This document shows, piece by piece, positions 15,049-24,373 of a stretch of 24,373 nucleotides of DNA; positions within the stretch are counted from its first letter, which is position 1; the number at the start of each line of letters is the position of its first letter. Origin of the DNA: Chara braunii. Its lineage: Eukaryota; Streptophyta; Charophyceae; Charales; Characeae. The position numbers were made by a program, and so were the translations under genes. The notes beneath the pieces are model-generated. The model searched no databases. It saw only the letters and a program-made list of their open reading frames with translations, and was not told where the DNA came from. The stretch lies in the NCBI GenBank assembly GCA_003427395.1, contig BFEA01000225.1, forward strand, positions 1,804,538 to 1,828,910. The letters are read 5' to 3'.

Positions 15049-15135
15049 TACCTGATGACTTGGCAAGAAGTCGTCTTCGTACTGTGTGGCAACATGGAAA
15101 GAAGCCTTGGAAAACAGGGAGAGGATGCTGAAAAG
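15049..15135 (+). CDS. Candidate small exon (87 nt, phase 0-0), unassigned
   Basis: A pyrimidine-containing acceptor, CAAGCTCATTTCAG, precedes it and a strong donor, AAAAG followed by GTAAGC, ends it. The 87 nt are open in the phase that would join the large exon (29 residues, starting YLMTWQEVVFV and ending KQGEDAEK). An alternative acceptor at 15,026-15,027 would add seven codons in the same frame. The peptide does not resemble the second half of an IQ67 domain (ARRALRALKGLVRLQ-like), so it may be unrelated, an alternative exon or chance. Confidence 0.25.
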
Positions 15136-15139
15136 GTAA

Positions 15140-15980
15140 GCTTGAAGTATATCTTAAGGCACTTGTACAAAGACGCCCTAGAAGGATTATAGCAGCTTGG
15201 ACTTCGGCACTGGGCAACATGTTTGTTTTGTGACCGGTCTCCAATGAACTATAATACACTTTGGCAGTGGTGGACATTGACTACACGGCTCGCATGAACA
15301 TGGTGCTCTTGCTGTTTGCGGCTTGAGAATCCAACATGCCATGGCATGAGGAAGTCAGGCGAAGTGGACTAGCCGGGTTAATTGTGCTGTGTTCTGGGGG
15401 CGTGTGCTATGAGGGTTGCACTTCGGGCTCAAGGTAGAGGGCTTAGTTTGATAATATAGGCATAGCTTAGAAGGTTAGTCAAGTGAGTGGAAAAGTATAG
15501 TCGGAGTTAAATGGCCTAACTTGTCTGAGATGGTGTACCTTCAGCAGACAGGCTTAACTCTAGCGCAAGCCTGCACGATCAGCTGTAGTTGAAGGGTTCA
15601 GCTTGACCCAGGGTCCTTCGCTTGAATAAGGAGCTTAGCTTGAGTGACGAGTCCAAGGGCTATAGCAAGGGAATCCTTGCGCAAGCAGCTTTGAGATTTA
15701 GCAAGCGCGTTTAGCTCAAGGCAGGGGGATCAGATTGAGTGAGGTGGTTTGAATTGGGACATGGGCATAGGCAAAATGTAACCGTTGGCTATTTTTTTCT
15801 AGTGAGGGAGCTTAGAGAACTTGCTTAGTTCATTGCAGCTATTGGTCACTGAGGCGCTTGCACACGGTTAAGTGGACCTCTGTTGTTACTGACCACAATT
15901 TCCTCTTATGCCCGGGATGGCCTAATGGTGAGATACGACACAGCTAAACTCCACGAGCTGACAATTCATGCTATTAAGGG
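15140..15980. other. Probable intron sequence with recurring GCTTAG/CTCAAGG words
   Basis: Between about 15,420 and 15,830 the words GCTTAG, TAGCTT and CTCAAGG or their close variants recur irregularly (AGGGCTTAGTTTG, ATAGCTTAGAAGG, GGAGCTTAGCTTGAG, TTTAGCTCAAGG, GAGCTTAGAGAAC). This could be a very decayed tandem repeat. No gene is seen. Confidence 0.4.
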
Positions 15981-15982
15981 CA

Positions 15983-16134
15983 TTCGAGTTCCACATCGAG
16001 TCTTTTTTGAGCTGTTTCTTGGATTTCACCGGGGTGCCGTTGTCGACCCACCAGGTTATAATTGACTGCACTCGAGTTTCACAGTTTGGGCAGAGCTGTT
16101 TGTTCCTTGGATTTTACCCGGGGTGCTGTGGCTG
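15983..16134 (+). repeat. Tandem duplication, about 88-bp period
   Basis: TCGAGTTCCACA with GAGCTGTTTCTTGGATTTCA and CCGGGGTGCCG (15,983-16,043) recurs as TCGAGTTTCACA with GAGCTGTTTGTTCCTTGG and CCCGGGGTGCTG (16,072-16,134). Confidence 0.8.
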
Positions 16135-16476
16135 TTCTTTGAGTCACAACTTGAATGGGAAACGGGCAGCTCAATGAAAGAATGGAATGGAGAGGGAGGG
16201 CAGGGGATGACCTCTGTTAAAGTTTTTCCCCACTGGGTTTCAGCAGAGGATTCTCTGAAGGAATTTGGCCAGGCTGATAGAGTATAGTATAGATGGGTCA
16301 TATTGATCCCTCGTCGTCTCATCTCCCCGGTGAGCTTTGGGCATAAGGACAACCGAAATGGGAGGATGGCAGCACCCCATGTCGACAGTTTTCTCCGCCT
16401 GTATCCTGTCGAATGCTCTGTGCAACAGTTGGTTTTGGGGGATAATCAGCAGCACCGACCGGTGCTTTTCTTCCTT

Positions 16477-16539
16477 GAGTGGTTGCGTACCAATTGCTCA
16501 GTGTTTTTTTTCCGGGGTGGTTGCATACCAATTGCTCAG
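16477..16539 (+). repeat. 25-bp tandem duplication, 38-bp period
   Basis: GAGTGGTTGCGTACCAATTG plus CTCAG (16,477-16,501) and GGGTGGTTGCATACCAATTG plus CTCAG (16,515-16,539) differ at two positions. Confidence 0.9.
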
Positions 16540-16544
16540 CGATG

Positions 16545-18280
16545 GGGGGTTATTGTGGTGCAACAGAAGCAGTTGTTTCTGTTTTGACGGGAATCCGAAT
16601 GGATTGATTGGGTGGCACCTTGAAGGCAATGAAGGAAGTCAATAACCCCGAAGGAGTGGATATGGGGGTGTGAAGAGTGCGGGATACAGGTCGTGAATTG
16701 CTTTCAACTTTCAAGTTTGTATTTGAGAACTGAAGTATGTTGTTGCATGTGAGCAGTTGGAGTCGGGCCTTCAGGCGGATTCTAATTCTAACTGATGTCC
16801 TCCCATTCCTGCCTGTCGCTGGCACATGTTATTTCGCTCCATCCACAGGAATGCCGTCAATAAGCTGCTGGGCAGGTTGGATTGGGAATGTACTGGAGCT
16901 GTTCGTACCAAGACGTGTGGAAGGCACAGCAAATGGGGATTGGAGCTTCTGGGCTGATGGGCAAGCGTTAATGCGAGTGTACACTTCACAGAGCATGATG
17001 AGAGGTGTTTTGGGCTTGGTGTCTCATGATGGGACGTTCAGGGGCTTCAAGGTTCAGCGATGCTGTTTAAACTGCTGCCACCTAGAGGTTATCAGAGGAC
17101 TTCAGTGTTACTTTGGCCTGAGGAAGTTGTGTGCCAAAATGTGGCTCGCGATGGCTTCTTGGGTAGAGCATTTCTGACTATTGAAGACAGCGATCTGGGG
17201 ATTTCGGTCTACGCAGACACAGCAAGAGGGTCTTGAGATGTGGTAGCGAAGGAGTATGGTGGACGTGAGTGCTGCAGACACATTAGGAGGGTGGGACTCT
17301 ATGACTTCAGATCACAGCTATGTCCCACGACAGGCGAATGGTCAAGAAATAGGAAGTGCAGCGGCAGTTGGCAGTGGATTGGAGTTGTGCAAATATGTGT
17401 CAGGTGCTGTTGCATTTATGTATATTGCTGGCGGGGTATGTAAGGACAGAAGGCACTTCTGGAGTAATCGATGCTGAAGATCTAATGTGAACAAACAGTG
17501 GGGCAAGAATCTGTTTGGGTTGTTGATAATTTGAATGATAAGGAGAACTATATGTATTCTATTGATGCTGTGGGTACTATTTCCGGCTGGTAAACCTGCA
17601 AATTGTGCTGCTCTCTGGAGATTGTTGGTGGTACTGCACTGCGGGTGTCACCTTTGGCAACGTTGTGGACATGGTCTCTTTTAAAGAAAAGACGATGTCA
17701 AACAGGTTGGTTTCTTGATGTGGTTCTGCGCATGCGCTTTTTTGAAGTCGAGTATATGGAATTCATGGAATTCGCGCCAGATCGTACGTGACATCAGATA
17801 CCAAGGGTTTTGACGTATGCATAGTGCTGTACCTTAGCGACATTAACTTCTGGGGCGTTAGGTAGACATATTTTTTGCTGATGCCAACACGGCATCCAAA
17901 GTAATGGGTGTGTTGTGGTACTGGGAATGAGCGTGGTGACCGCTGCTTACTAAGTCGTCTGTGGCATGGACAATGAGACATCTGCCACCCACGCACTTGA
18001 GGGTATACGGTTTCCTGCTCTTGGGGAGAGGCGGACATGAACGTATCTTGAGGAGGTGGCCATGAGTAACACCGTGCCGTATTGTTGACAAATGGCCGGG
18101 TGGAAATACCATTGACTGAAAATCCTAGGTTTGTAGGATTCGGTCTCCTGTGGCACAAGGAATGGCATCTAACTGATGTCCCTTGGAGGATGCATGTAAG
18201 TTGAACGGGCTGCTACTGGATTCAAAACCAGGTCCAAGATGATGGAAGTAGCAGTCCATGGATCATTACTTGTTGATATT
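16545..18280. other. Probable intron sequence, nothing recognised
   Basis: The longest open frame, 16,737-17,177 (146 codons), has no recognisable motif and no clear exon borders. I see no RNA gene. Confidence 0.4.
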
Positions 18281-18284
18281 GCCA

Positions 18285-18310
18285 CCCCCCCCCCCCCCCC
18301 CCCCCCCCCC
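18285..18310 (+). repeat. Poly-C run (26 C)
   Basis: An uninterrupted run of C. Shorter C-rich patches lie at about 23,010-23,021 and, as poly-G, at about 23,804-23,813. Confidence 0.95.
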
Positions 18311-18389
18311 TCAATGGATCGTCAATCGTCAATATGGTTTCATTGGTCATCTGCTATTGATTGTCGAATTTTCGATAGGGTCATCTGCC

Positions 18390-18818
18390 TGCCATGGATA
18401 ATCAAATTGTCGATAGAAAATATTAGAAAGTTCGATTTTGAACGCGTGTGTTGACCCGTTCGCCGCACAAGGAGGAAGCACAAATCTTTCCTACGCGTGT
18501 AGGAGCTGTGTTCACTGATTACAGCATAATAATCTGGTCCGTATTGTTAGCAGTAGGGACTTTTGCCACGGACTTCATCAGTTGGTGATATGGCCATCTG
18601 CCATGGATGATCGATTGTTGATTAAGAGTTTGTGTTATGAAAGCACGTATTCATCTGTCCAATTGTTGGTACGACGTTTATTTTCTTGAAGAAAATGTAT
18701 TGATCTGTTGGCTGCACAAGGAAGCCGGAGGACTCCTATGCCTGTGTAGAAGCAATGTTTACAGGTCGTAGCGTGATCTGATCTGTATTTTGCAAATAGC
18801 AGCAGCGACTTTTCAGTT
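18390..18818 (+). repeat. Diverged direct duplication, about 230-bp units
   Basis: The first copy has GCCATGGATAATCAAATTG, GTTGACCCGTTCGCCGCACA, TACGCGTGTAGGAGCTGTG and CAGTAGGGACTTTTGCC. The second has GCCATGGATGATCGATTG, ATTGATCTGTTGGCTGCACA, TATGCCTGTGTAGAAGCAATG and CAGCAGCGACTTTTCAG in the same order. Identity is moderate, so the duplication is old. Confidence 0.8.
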
Positions 18819-18819
18819 A

Positions 18820-19350
18820 CGTACGTATCGAATGGGGATCATGCGTGGATGGTAGTAGAGCCTGGAAGTGCTTAGTCTATGCACTGCCTGGTACTTTTGG
18901 TTATATAAAATCCTGGTGTGGTGGAGGAAGTGATGAGCAGTGGGGGTCTCCAATTGTGTACTCCATTCGATCATCACCTGAGTGATGATTATGTGGGCTC
19001 CTGTGAGGTGCTTGATGTCACTTCGACTAGTGTGCCAAAGTTTGGCCTTGGTTATGGGAGAAGTTAGAGCCCAGTAGTAGTCACGTTGACCCTGCATTTA
19101 GGTTGTTGACGCGTGAAAATTGACTGGTGTCCTTCAGTCAGCTTGTTTGACTTGGTTGCTGCAGCCTGGCAATGAATGGTTTATATCCACCAAAGTTGGG
19201 AAGTCGTGTCTGTCAAGCAGGGGCTGTGATTCCCCAACCGCTAGCAAGGATCGAGCTGTAACATAAAAAAATTGGCATGGAGCTGTAACATAGAAGAAAT
19301 CATTCGTCAGTGCAGTCGCATGTTGTCAGGTGTAACCTGATTGCTGTGGG
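18820..19350. other. Probable intron sequence, nothing recognised
   Basis: Only a short doubled GGAGCTGTAACATA-like word (about 19,251 and 19,279) is seen. Confidence 0.4.
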
Positions 19351-19353
19351 AGA

Positions 19354-19457
19354 CTAGAAGGCAACTTATTCTAGTGGAGCTAGAAGGCAACTTATTCTAG
19401 TGGAGTTAGGAGGCAACTTATTCTAGTGGAGTTAGAAGGCAACTTATTCTAGTGTAG
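19354..19457 (+). repeat. 26-bp minisatellite, exactly four copies
   Basis: The unit is CTAGAAGGCAACTTATTCTA plus GTGGAG. Copies 1 and 2 are identical. Copies 3 and 4 have CTA changed to TTA; copy 3 has AGAAGG changed to AGGAGG; copy 4 ends GTGTAG. There are no unique spacers between units, so it is not a CRISPR array. Confidence 0.98.
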
Positions 19458-19640
19458 TGATGGAGTGTGCGACAATTAGCGCGAAATTCTGTTTGATATG
19501 GTAGTAGTTGGTGCGCTGAATTCTCTGGTGTGAAGGGGGAATTGGCAGGGCCAACAGCTGTAGATTTTCTTTGATTGATTGGCAGTGCACTTGGTGGGTT
19601 TGAAAATTTTGTGTATGCGTCTTATCGACCTGATGTGCGG

Positions 19641-20011
19641 CAGGGGCTTCGAATGGCCGATAAAGTTTGTTATGCCTGACATATGGTGGTCGGGTTGGCA
19701 CTTGAGAGGAAGTGGAACATTTTGGAGTCGGGTCTCGCCACCTGATTTTTGTTGCTGTCATTTGTTATTTTCTGTTCAATCAGTTGATTATGATCAAATT
19801 TTACATGTCTGTCTGTCTCTAATAGAGACTATGTGGTCCGGAGGAGGCTTCTAATAGCTGGTAGAGTTTGTTATTATTCCTGCCAGAATGTGGTCGGTCG
19901 GGTTGGGAAATGAGGAAGCAAAACATTTTGGAGTCGGGTCTCTCCACCTGAGTTTTGTTTCCATCATCACTTGTTATGAATTCAAAATTTCAAATCCGTT
20001 TAATCAGTTGA
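19641..20011 (+). repeat. Diverged direct duplication with 200-bp period
   Basis: Copy A (19,641-19,787) and copy B (19,841-20,011) share, in order, GGGGCTTCGAATGGCC/GAGGCTTCTAATAGCTGG, AGTTTGTTAT, GTGGTCGGGTTGG, ACATTTTGGAGTCGGGTCTC, CCACCTGA, TTTTGTT and AATCAGTTGA. ACATTTTGGAGTCGGGTCTC is identical in both. Confidence 0.9.
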
Positions 20012-20019
20012 CGTCTCTT

Positions 20020-20320
20020 TGGTCATCCACAAGTGTGTGAATGTCTCCCCCTTCACGGACATCTTCTTTGACAGATTTGGTCTACTTATACTGCTGATCG
20101 AAATGAGGTTTGTGTGCTTTTTTGCAATGTTGATGTGTGATGATTTCCAACTTGGCCGCTGCGCGATGAGGTCAGCTACTCTATTAACAGAGTTTGTCAT
20201 GCTTATGCCTGATCATTGCTTTTTTTTTTTTCCTTTTTTTTTTTGGCCTAAAAGTAGGTGGCATTCAACTCCTTGTTCAATGGGTGCCATTCCTGTGGAA
20301 CTCAATATTTATGAAGCGCA
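20020..20320. other. Non-coding stretch, nothing recognised
   Basis: A T-rich patch lies at 20,219-20,243. A weak AGAGTTTGTCATGCTTATGCC resembles the preceding duplication and could be a decayed third copy. Confidence 0.35.
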
Positions 20321-20436
20321 GGACGCTGGACCCATTTTCCAGCAGGTCTAGCTCCCCACCAATAGACTGGAGCGACCAGGAATCCAGCTAGGTGGGGGTG
20401 CTCTTATCACCTCTACTAGCTGAGCAACTGGCTCTG

Positions 20437-20510
<74 letters not shown>
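20321..20510 (+). mobile_element. Retroposon-like repeat with a 70-nt A tail
   Basis: GACGCTGGACCCATTTTCCAG, CCACCAATAGACTGGAG, CAGCTAGGTGGGGGTGCTC and CTCTACTAGCTGAGCAAC are followed by GGCTCTGCTTT and then 70 uninterrupted A (20,441-20,510). It is the MITE-free relative of the repeat at 7.35-7.59 kb. A long pure A tail is typical of recent LINE-mediated retroposition. The minus strand shows an A-box-like GCTCAGCTAGTAGAG, so a tRNA-related origin is possible. No target-site duplication was recognised because the 5' boundary is unknown. Confidence 0.75.
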
Positions 20511-20511
<1 letters not shown>

Positions 20512-21035
20512 ACCGCAATGGACAGTGCTATTGCAGACAAGAACGGTTACATGCACTCCACCTATCTAGTTTCACATTGACTTGGAAGGTGGCAATTGCT
20601 GTGTGTGATGATATGCAATGGACAAGACAGGTTTTCGAAAGACGAAATTGAGGAAGAGCAGATGCTTGGAAACGAAAGCACAGGTCTATGTTCTTGTCTA
20701 CTGACCCCCTCTGATAATGTGAAAGAATCTTTTTGGGAAATCCGCAGAACTTGCTCGCCGAATGGCCCAATTGTGATGCACCTGGTGCTCCACAGTGCAC
20801 AGGGGCGTTTGTGTGCACGTGGCCGTCAGTAGAGACCACACACAGTTTCTCGCTCGTTTCACTCAGTTCGTTGTTGATACTACGTGAAAACTTTTATCCT
20901 TCACCCTAAATTACCATCAGTTCATACAGACCATCAGCTTGTGGACCATGACATCAAGCACAGTAGCTATCGGTTTGGGCATCTTGGAAATGCAGAGTGC
21001 TGCTTGTTCTGAGCTTTTCCTGAAGTACACCGGGG
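20511..21035. other. Probable non-coding sequence, nothing recognised
   Basis: Short open frames here lack domain motifs. No RNA or strong repeat is seen. Confidence 0.35.
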
Positions 21036-21037
21036 CC

Positions 21038-21530
21038 CGGAGGTGCTACACTGCCAGAGTGGTGGAAACTTTGGAGTAGGCGATGAACAAGTTTCTACAA
21101 GGCTTGGTCCGTTCCCTGGCTGTTCAATCTCTTGGTACCATATTTTCAAACCTGTGAATGACCACCGGCATGATAATGCCTCTGAATTTAGTTGTTCAGC
21201 GCTAGGCGTGACGCACGTGAACGTCGCTTTCTTAAACCACAGTACACCCGATCCTGGAAGCTTTTCCGAACGGCCAGTGGTGTACTTCTTTTTTTCTTTT
21301 TTGGCTGGCGCCGCCCGCCATTCTGGTCTGGTGGCCCTAGCAGCAAAATTTTTGGAGTGCAGGCGTGACTGATGCACGTGAACGTCGCTTTCTTAAACCG
21401 TAGTACAGCCGGTCCTGGAAGCCTTACCGAACCTCCAGTGTACTTTTTTTTCTTTTTTGGCTGGCACTGCCAGCCTTTCTGGTCTGGTGGGCCCTAGCAG
21501 CAAAAATTCTGGAGTGGGCAACGAACAGAC
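21038..21530 (+). repeat. Tandem duplication of about 156 bp with a partial older copy
   Basis: Unit A (21,205-21,360) and unit B (21,362-21,518) share GCACGTGAACGTCGCTTTC, CTTAAACC, CTGGAAGC, CCAGTG, T-rich TTCTTTTTTGGCTGGC, TTCTGGTCTGGTGG and CCCTAGCAGCAAAA. A decayed partial copy at about 21,038-21,100 has ACTGCCAGAGTGGTGG, TTTGGAGTAGGCGATGAAC. An inverted relative lies at 8.98-9.19 kb, so this is a dispersed family that has also expanded locally. Confidence 0.85.
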
Positions 21531-21534
21531 TTCT

Positions 21535-22450
21535 GTGAGCCTGAGGCCGTGTACAGGTGGTTTAAATGCTGGAGCCGGCGCGACATCTACCCAACCAGCC
21601 AGGTTGATCGTGTCTTACCGATCTCATTAAACTATATACAATGACCACCGCAAGGCCGACATAGCGCCACTGACCACGAGAGAACATGTCGAATCAGTAG
21701 AATGGTGAGAATGAAGTCAGCATCTCTCAGAGTGAACTCAGTCTAGGTTAGCGACGTTTGCAAAACATGGGACATTACTCAGAAGGCATTTCAAAACGTG
21801 TGAAGACTCCTCCCGAGCGGACATATGTAGCGGGTGAATTTGAGCATCGAAAGTGCTGTGTCTATCGATGTGGAGTTGCTGTGTGAAATCGAACTGGCCT
21901 GGCACCTCGGATGTTGGTGGGCGCGTTACCTCTCTTTCTCAATGCCTTGTACACTGCCATGGGTCTAAGGTGACTGAGTCCGAATTCGCAACATACTGAG
22001 AGATCGTGGGGAATGTAGGATGACTATGGTACTGCAAGCTCGAGCTCGAGAAGGGCGAATGTTTGGTGTATTGTTTGTGTATTGCTTTACTACTTCATGA
22101 ACTTGAATTATATTCAGTTTATGGTTGAATTGGCTGGAAATCTGTTGTCTACTGGATCCTTACAGGAACTGGGGTCTCAAGGGGCATCACAGGGGGACGG
22201 CTTCATACTATTTGTGTTCCTTGTGTGGGACCCGCTGTGGTAAGGGTAGTTATATAAGGTTCAAGACTGCAATGGGGTTAAGGTCAATGGTCAACTGCAT
22301 CATTATGGTAGCTGGGTTGTGGTGGTTGGCAGGGGGAGCGGGGTGGGGGAGGGGGGGAGCAGGGTGCAATGCAGAGCCTCAAGCCTAGCGGGTCATGCTT
22401 GCCCTCTTTCTCCTGAAACTCATCAGTAATGGTTGCTGAGAAAGAGATCA
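21535..22450. other. Probable non-coding sequence, nothing recognised
   Basis: A G-rich patch at about 22,326-22,362 is the only structure seen. There is no supported gene. Confidence 0.35.
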
Positions 22451-22454
22451 GAGA

Positions 22455-22574
22455 AAAGACGGGGATTGCGTCGGTAGTGTTGACGTCATCTGTACATAAA
22501 CTGGAGGGACTATGAAAGACGGGGATTGCGTTGGTAGTGTTGACGTCATCTGTACATAAACTGGAGGGACTATG
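22455..22574 (+). repeat. Near-perfect 60-bp tandem duplication
   Basis: Units 22,455-22,514 and 22,515-22,574 are identical except for one C/T difference (22,472 versus 22,532). Each contains TTGACGTCATCTG, that is, the 8-bp palindrome TGACGTCA bound by bZIP factors in many eukaryotes. The high identity indicates a recent event. Confidence 0.98.
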
Positions 22575-22579
22575 TTTCA

Positions 22580-23445
22580 CCACGAGAACAAAGCTTCTAC
22601 GGGTTCGTCAGGTCGCGAAGTTCATTAAGCTCTGTCGATTGACTGCAAATTTATGGGAACCGGGTTTGCAATTGTCGTCCAAGTTTCGGAGGGAATGAAG
22701 GCGTGGAAGATGTGTCCGCTCTCTTCAATCGAAATGACTAGCGCAACTGTTGTCGGGAAAGAAGTCGGAGATGAGAGTGGGACTCAGCTGTAGGATTGAC
22801 TGCATCTTTACAGGAGGAGAGCATACTACGAGTGAATTCAGTGGACGGACCATTCTATAATCTCCTTTGTATTCTTACTGGAATTCCTGGGGCTATTATG
22901 CAAGCGCATTGAGCCAATAAGCTGGGTTGACTTGTATCAGTACACTGACCTAGCTGCACCCGAGAGTGATGGGACATCACGTGTACAATTCTCCCGGCTC
23001 CCTCCCTCCTCCCCCCCCCCCGGGTCCCTCTGTTAAAGAAAGAGATTGCATGTTGGTCAAAGTGAAAACATTATAATCAACAAGCCATTTGGATTGTAAT
23101 GGTTAATTTCAGAAAACTCTGTTTTTTAATTTTTTACATTGCTAAACGAGGCAAACTTGTGTGGAAGAGTGGAATGGGAAATTAGAAAATCATTTTTGTG
23201 AGATCTGAAATGGTTTGGCCATAAAAAAAAAAGAAATGGCTTGGCCAGACTATAGATTGATATGTTTGACTAATAAAACATGACATTCCTTGCGAGATGT
23301 CAAATTGTTCTTTGTGTGATGAATGGTTCTTTTCCTGATGCATGGAATTTCGGTGCCGCTCCTCCAGGCCCTGTCAAAATTGTCATGTTATGTCTATACT
23401 TTAAACTTCGAACTTTAAAGAGACTCTTTTCCACTCTTTTCCTTT
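22580..23445. other. Probable non-coding sequence, nothing recognised
   Basis: A CT-rich and C-run patch lies at about 22,996-23,030. GAAATGGCTTGGCC-like words are doubled at about 23,206 and 23,233. No gene or RNA is seen. Confidence 0.35.
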
Positions 23446-23451
23446 CTCTAA

Positions 23452-23581
23452 GGGCCTCACTCCACTACTTGCGGAATGTGAAAAACGATAATGAAATCTT
23501 CCACTAGAACATGAAAGGTACACCGCCATATTCTTGTCTTTTGTCACGTTTTGTGCATGTGGTGAGTAGTTGAGCGAGGCT
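23452..23581. mobile_element. Inverted-repeat MITE, family B, copy 2 (diverged)
   Basis: The left end is GGGCCTCACTCCACTACTTGC. The right end, inverted, is CAGCCTCGCTCAACTACTCACC. The interior has CTTCCACTAGAACATGAAAGG and ACACCGCCATATTCTTGTC, matching copy 1 (CTAGAACATGGAAAGATACATCGGCATAT). No clear flanking direct repeat is visible, consistent with an older insertion. Confidence 0.7.
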
Positions 23582-23661
23582 GTAATTCATAATTTTTGCG
23601 AAAGTGCATTCATGTACGAGGTAATAAGAATCACATCAGGATCTGACTGTTCTCAAAAGGT

Positions 23662-23725
23662 CCGGTCAAGTTGTGAAAGTTAATCTCGAATAGCCGGTCA
23701 AGTTGTGAAAGTTAATCTCGAATAC
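23662..23725 (+). repeat. 32-bp tandem duplication
   Basis: CCGGTCAAGTTGTGAAAGTT plus AATCTCGAATAG (23,662-23,693) is followed directly by the same sequence ending AATAC (23,694-23,725). A short doubled GAAATTATGT follows at about 23,750. Confidence 0.97.
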
Positions 23726-23959
23726 TGGAAAAGTTTTGGAAATAGTCTGAAATTATGTGAAATTATGTGAAATACCAATTTTGTCACCGATTCGATTCCC
23801 TTGGGGGGGGGGGTGGGTTACCCCGAGAAACCCAACCAAGCATCATGGAACATAGCTGAAGTGAGATTACCCAATCGAAAAACGAGGTTGTTCAGTTGTA
23901 TACATTCTGGAAGAAGACCATAATAGCCCCCCCCGATCTTAATGCGGCTGCTGGCACAG

Positions 23960-24141
23960 GTGAGGAGAGTTTTCTTTCCTCATTGCTCGATTACAAGAGC
24001 AAACTGTCGTTGTGGTCCGAGGATGGGAGAGTCAAAGATTTGCCTGATGTAAAATACTGTCGTATTAGAGAACCGAAAGCCTTGCAAGGGAAGGGATTAA
24101 GTAATCAACTTCAACACAAATCAAGATATCGACCGCTTCAG
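23960..24141 (+). CDS. Weak exon candidate, unassigned
   Basis: An open frame (about 60 residues, with ESFLSSLLDYKSKLSLWSED and DVKYCRIREPKAL) lies between a possible acceptor (GCTGGCACAG) and a possible donor (CTTCAG followed by GTGTGG). Its composition is protein-like, but I recognise no family and both sites are mediocre. The frame also runs on upstream and downstream without splicing (23,896-24,159). Confidence 0.2.
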
Positions 24142-24358
24142 GTGTGGTTAGAATTTTAAATCATTTTTAAGTGGTGGAGATCCTTGCGAGTACTTTACCT
24201 TCTGTTTGCATGTGCTGTTTTTTGGGCTGTTGGAGAGGTAGTGCTTATAGCCTTATACGTATGTCATCATGGAAAGACAGTTAACTCAGGCCTATCTTTT
24301 GGGATGCTTTTAGTCGAGCGGAAATTGTGTTATGGGATATCCTGGCTTTTGACTGGCT

Positions 24359-24373
24359 TTTTTTTTTTTTTTT
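24359..24373 (+). repeat. T run at the window edge
   Basis: At least 15 T, cut by the end of the window. Confidence 0.9.

Noticed and set aside
16737-17177. 146-codon plus-strand open frame in the downstream region
   Set aside because: It is moderately long but has no domain, conserved motif or convincing exon border. It could be chance in a 49-50 percent GC intron.
17763-18158. 131-codon minus-strand open frame
   Set aside because: No motif, no supporting splice sites, and composition like the surrounding non-coding DNA.
19354-19457. Possible CRISPR-like array
   Set aside because: The 26-bp units abut with no spacers, and the sequence is eukaryotic.

Overview
This is eukaryotic nuclear DNA, probably from the green plant lineage. 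A charophyte alga with a large repeat-rich genome would fit, but the species is an inference. Three things point this way: a U2 snRNA 5' segment with the plant-type start ATACCTTTCTCGG, one very long protein-coding exon ending in an IQ67-like calmodulin-binding motif cut by a phase-0 intron, and long introns packed with small transposons and microsatellites. There is no bacterial-style gene packing, operon or rRNA. A 237-base run of N sits inside a GA microsatellite.

Layout. Positions 1 to 10.7 kb are intergenic or far-upstream sequence made mostly of repeats: a 119-bp inverted-repeat element with 9-bp direct repeats; a family of about 105-bp near-palindromic pogo-like MITEs (five complete copies and two partial ones), all between TA dinucleotides; U2 snRNA fragments; tRNA-derived sequences; minisatellites; and GA, GT and CAT microsatellites. 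From 5.7 to 7.8 kb several small-RNA-derived sequences cluster. These are a U2 5' segment inside a direct-repeat-bounded unit, a second U2 segment on the other strand, a degenerate tRNA-like sequence, and two copies of a tRNA-headed SINE-like repeat.

From 10,780 to 13,386 lies the only well-supported coding sequence, a 2,607-nt internal exon (869 codons, phase 0 at both ends). It encodes a hydrophilic, probably disordered protein with two CGCxxCK motifs, a basic cluster, a WH2-like short motif, two AWxxVxxWMxR repeats, and EPWASVLIQSAWRGYL at its 3' end, where the intron begins. No ATG occurs in its first 162 codons, so the start lies in an unseen upstream exon.

From 13.4 to 24.4 kb the sequence is probably the following intron or introns and flanking DNA. 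I could not find the expected second half of the IQ67 domain. This stretch holds at least eight independent local duplications, most of them doubled once, with units of 25 to 200 bp, and a retroposon-like repeat with a 70-A tail. One 87-nt exon candidate (15,049-15,135) and one weaker candidate (23,960-24,141) are noted.

The strongest discoveries are the pogo-like MITE family, with two related empty sites inside the window that demonstrate TA target duplication, and the U2-containing repeat unit.
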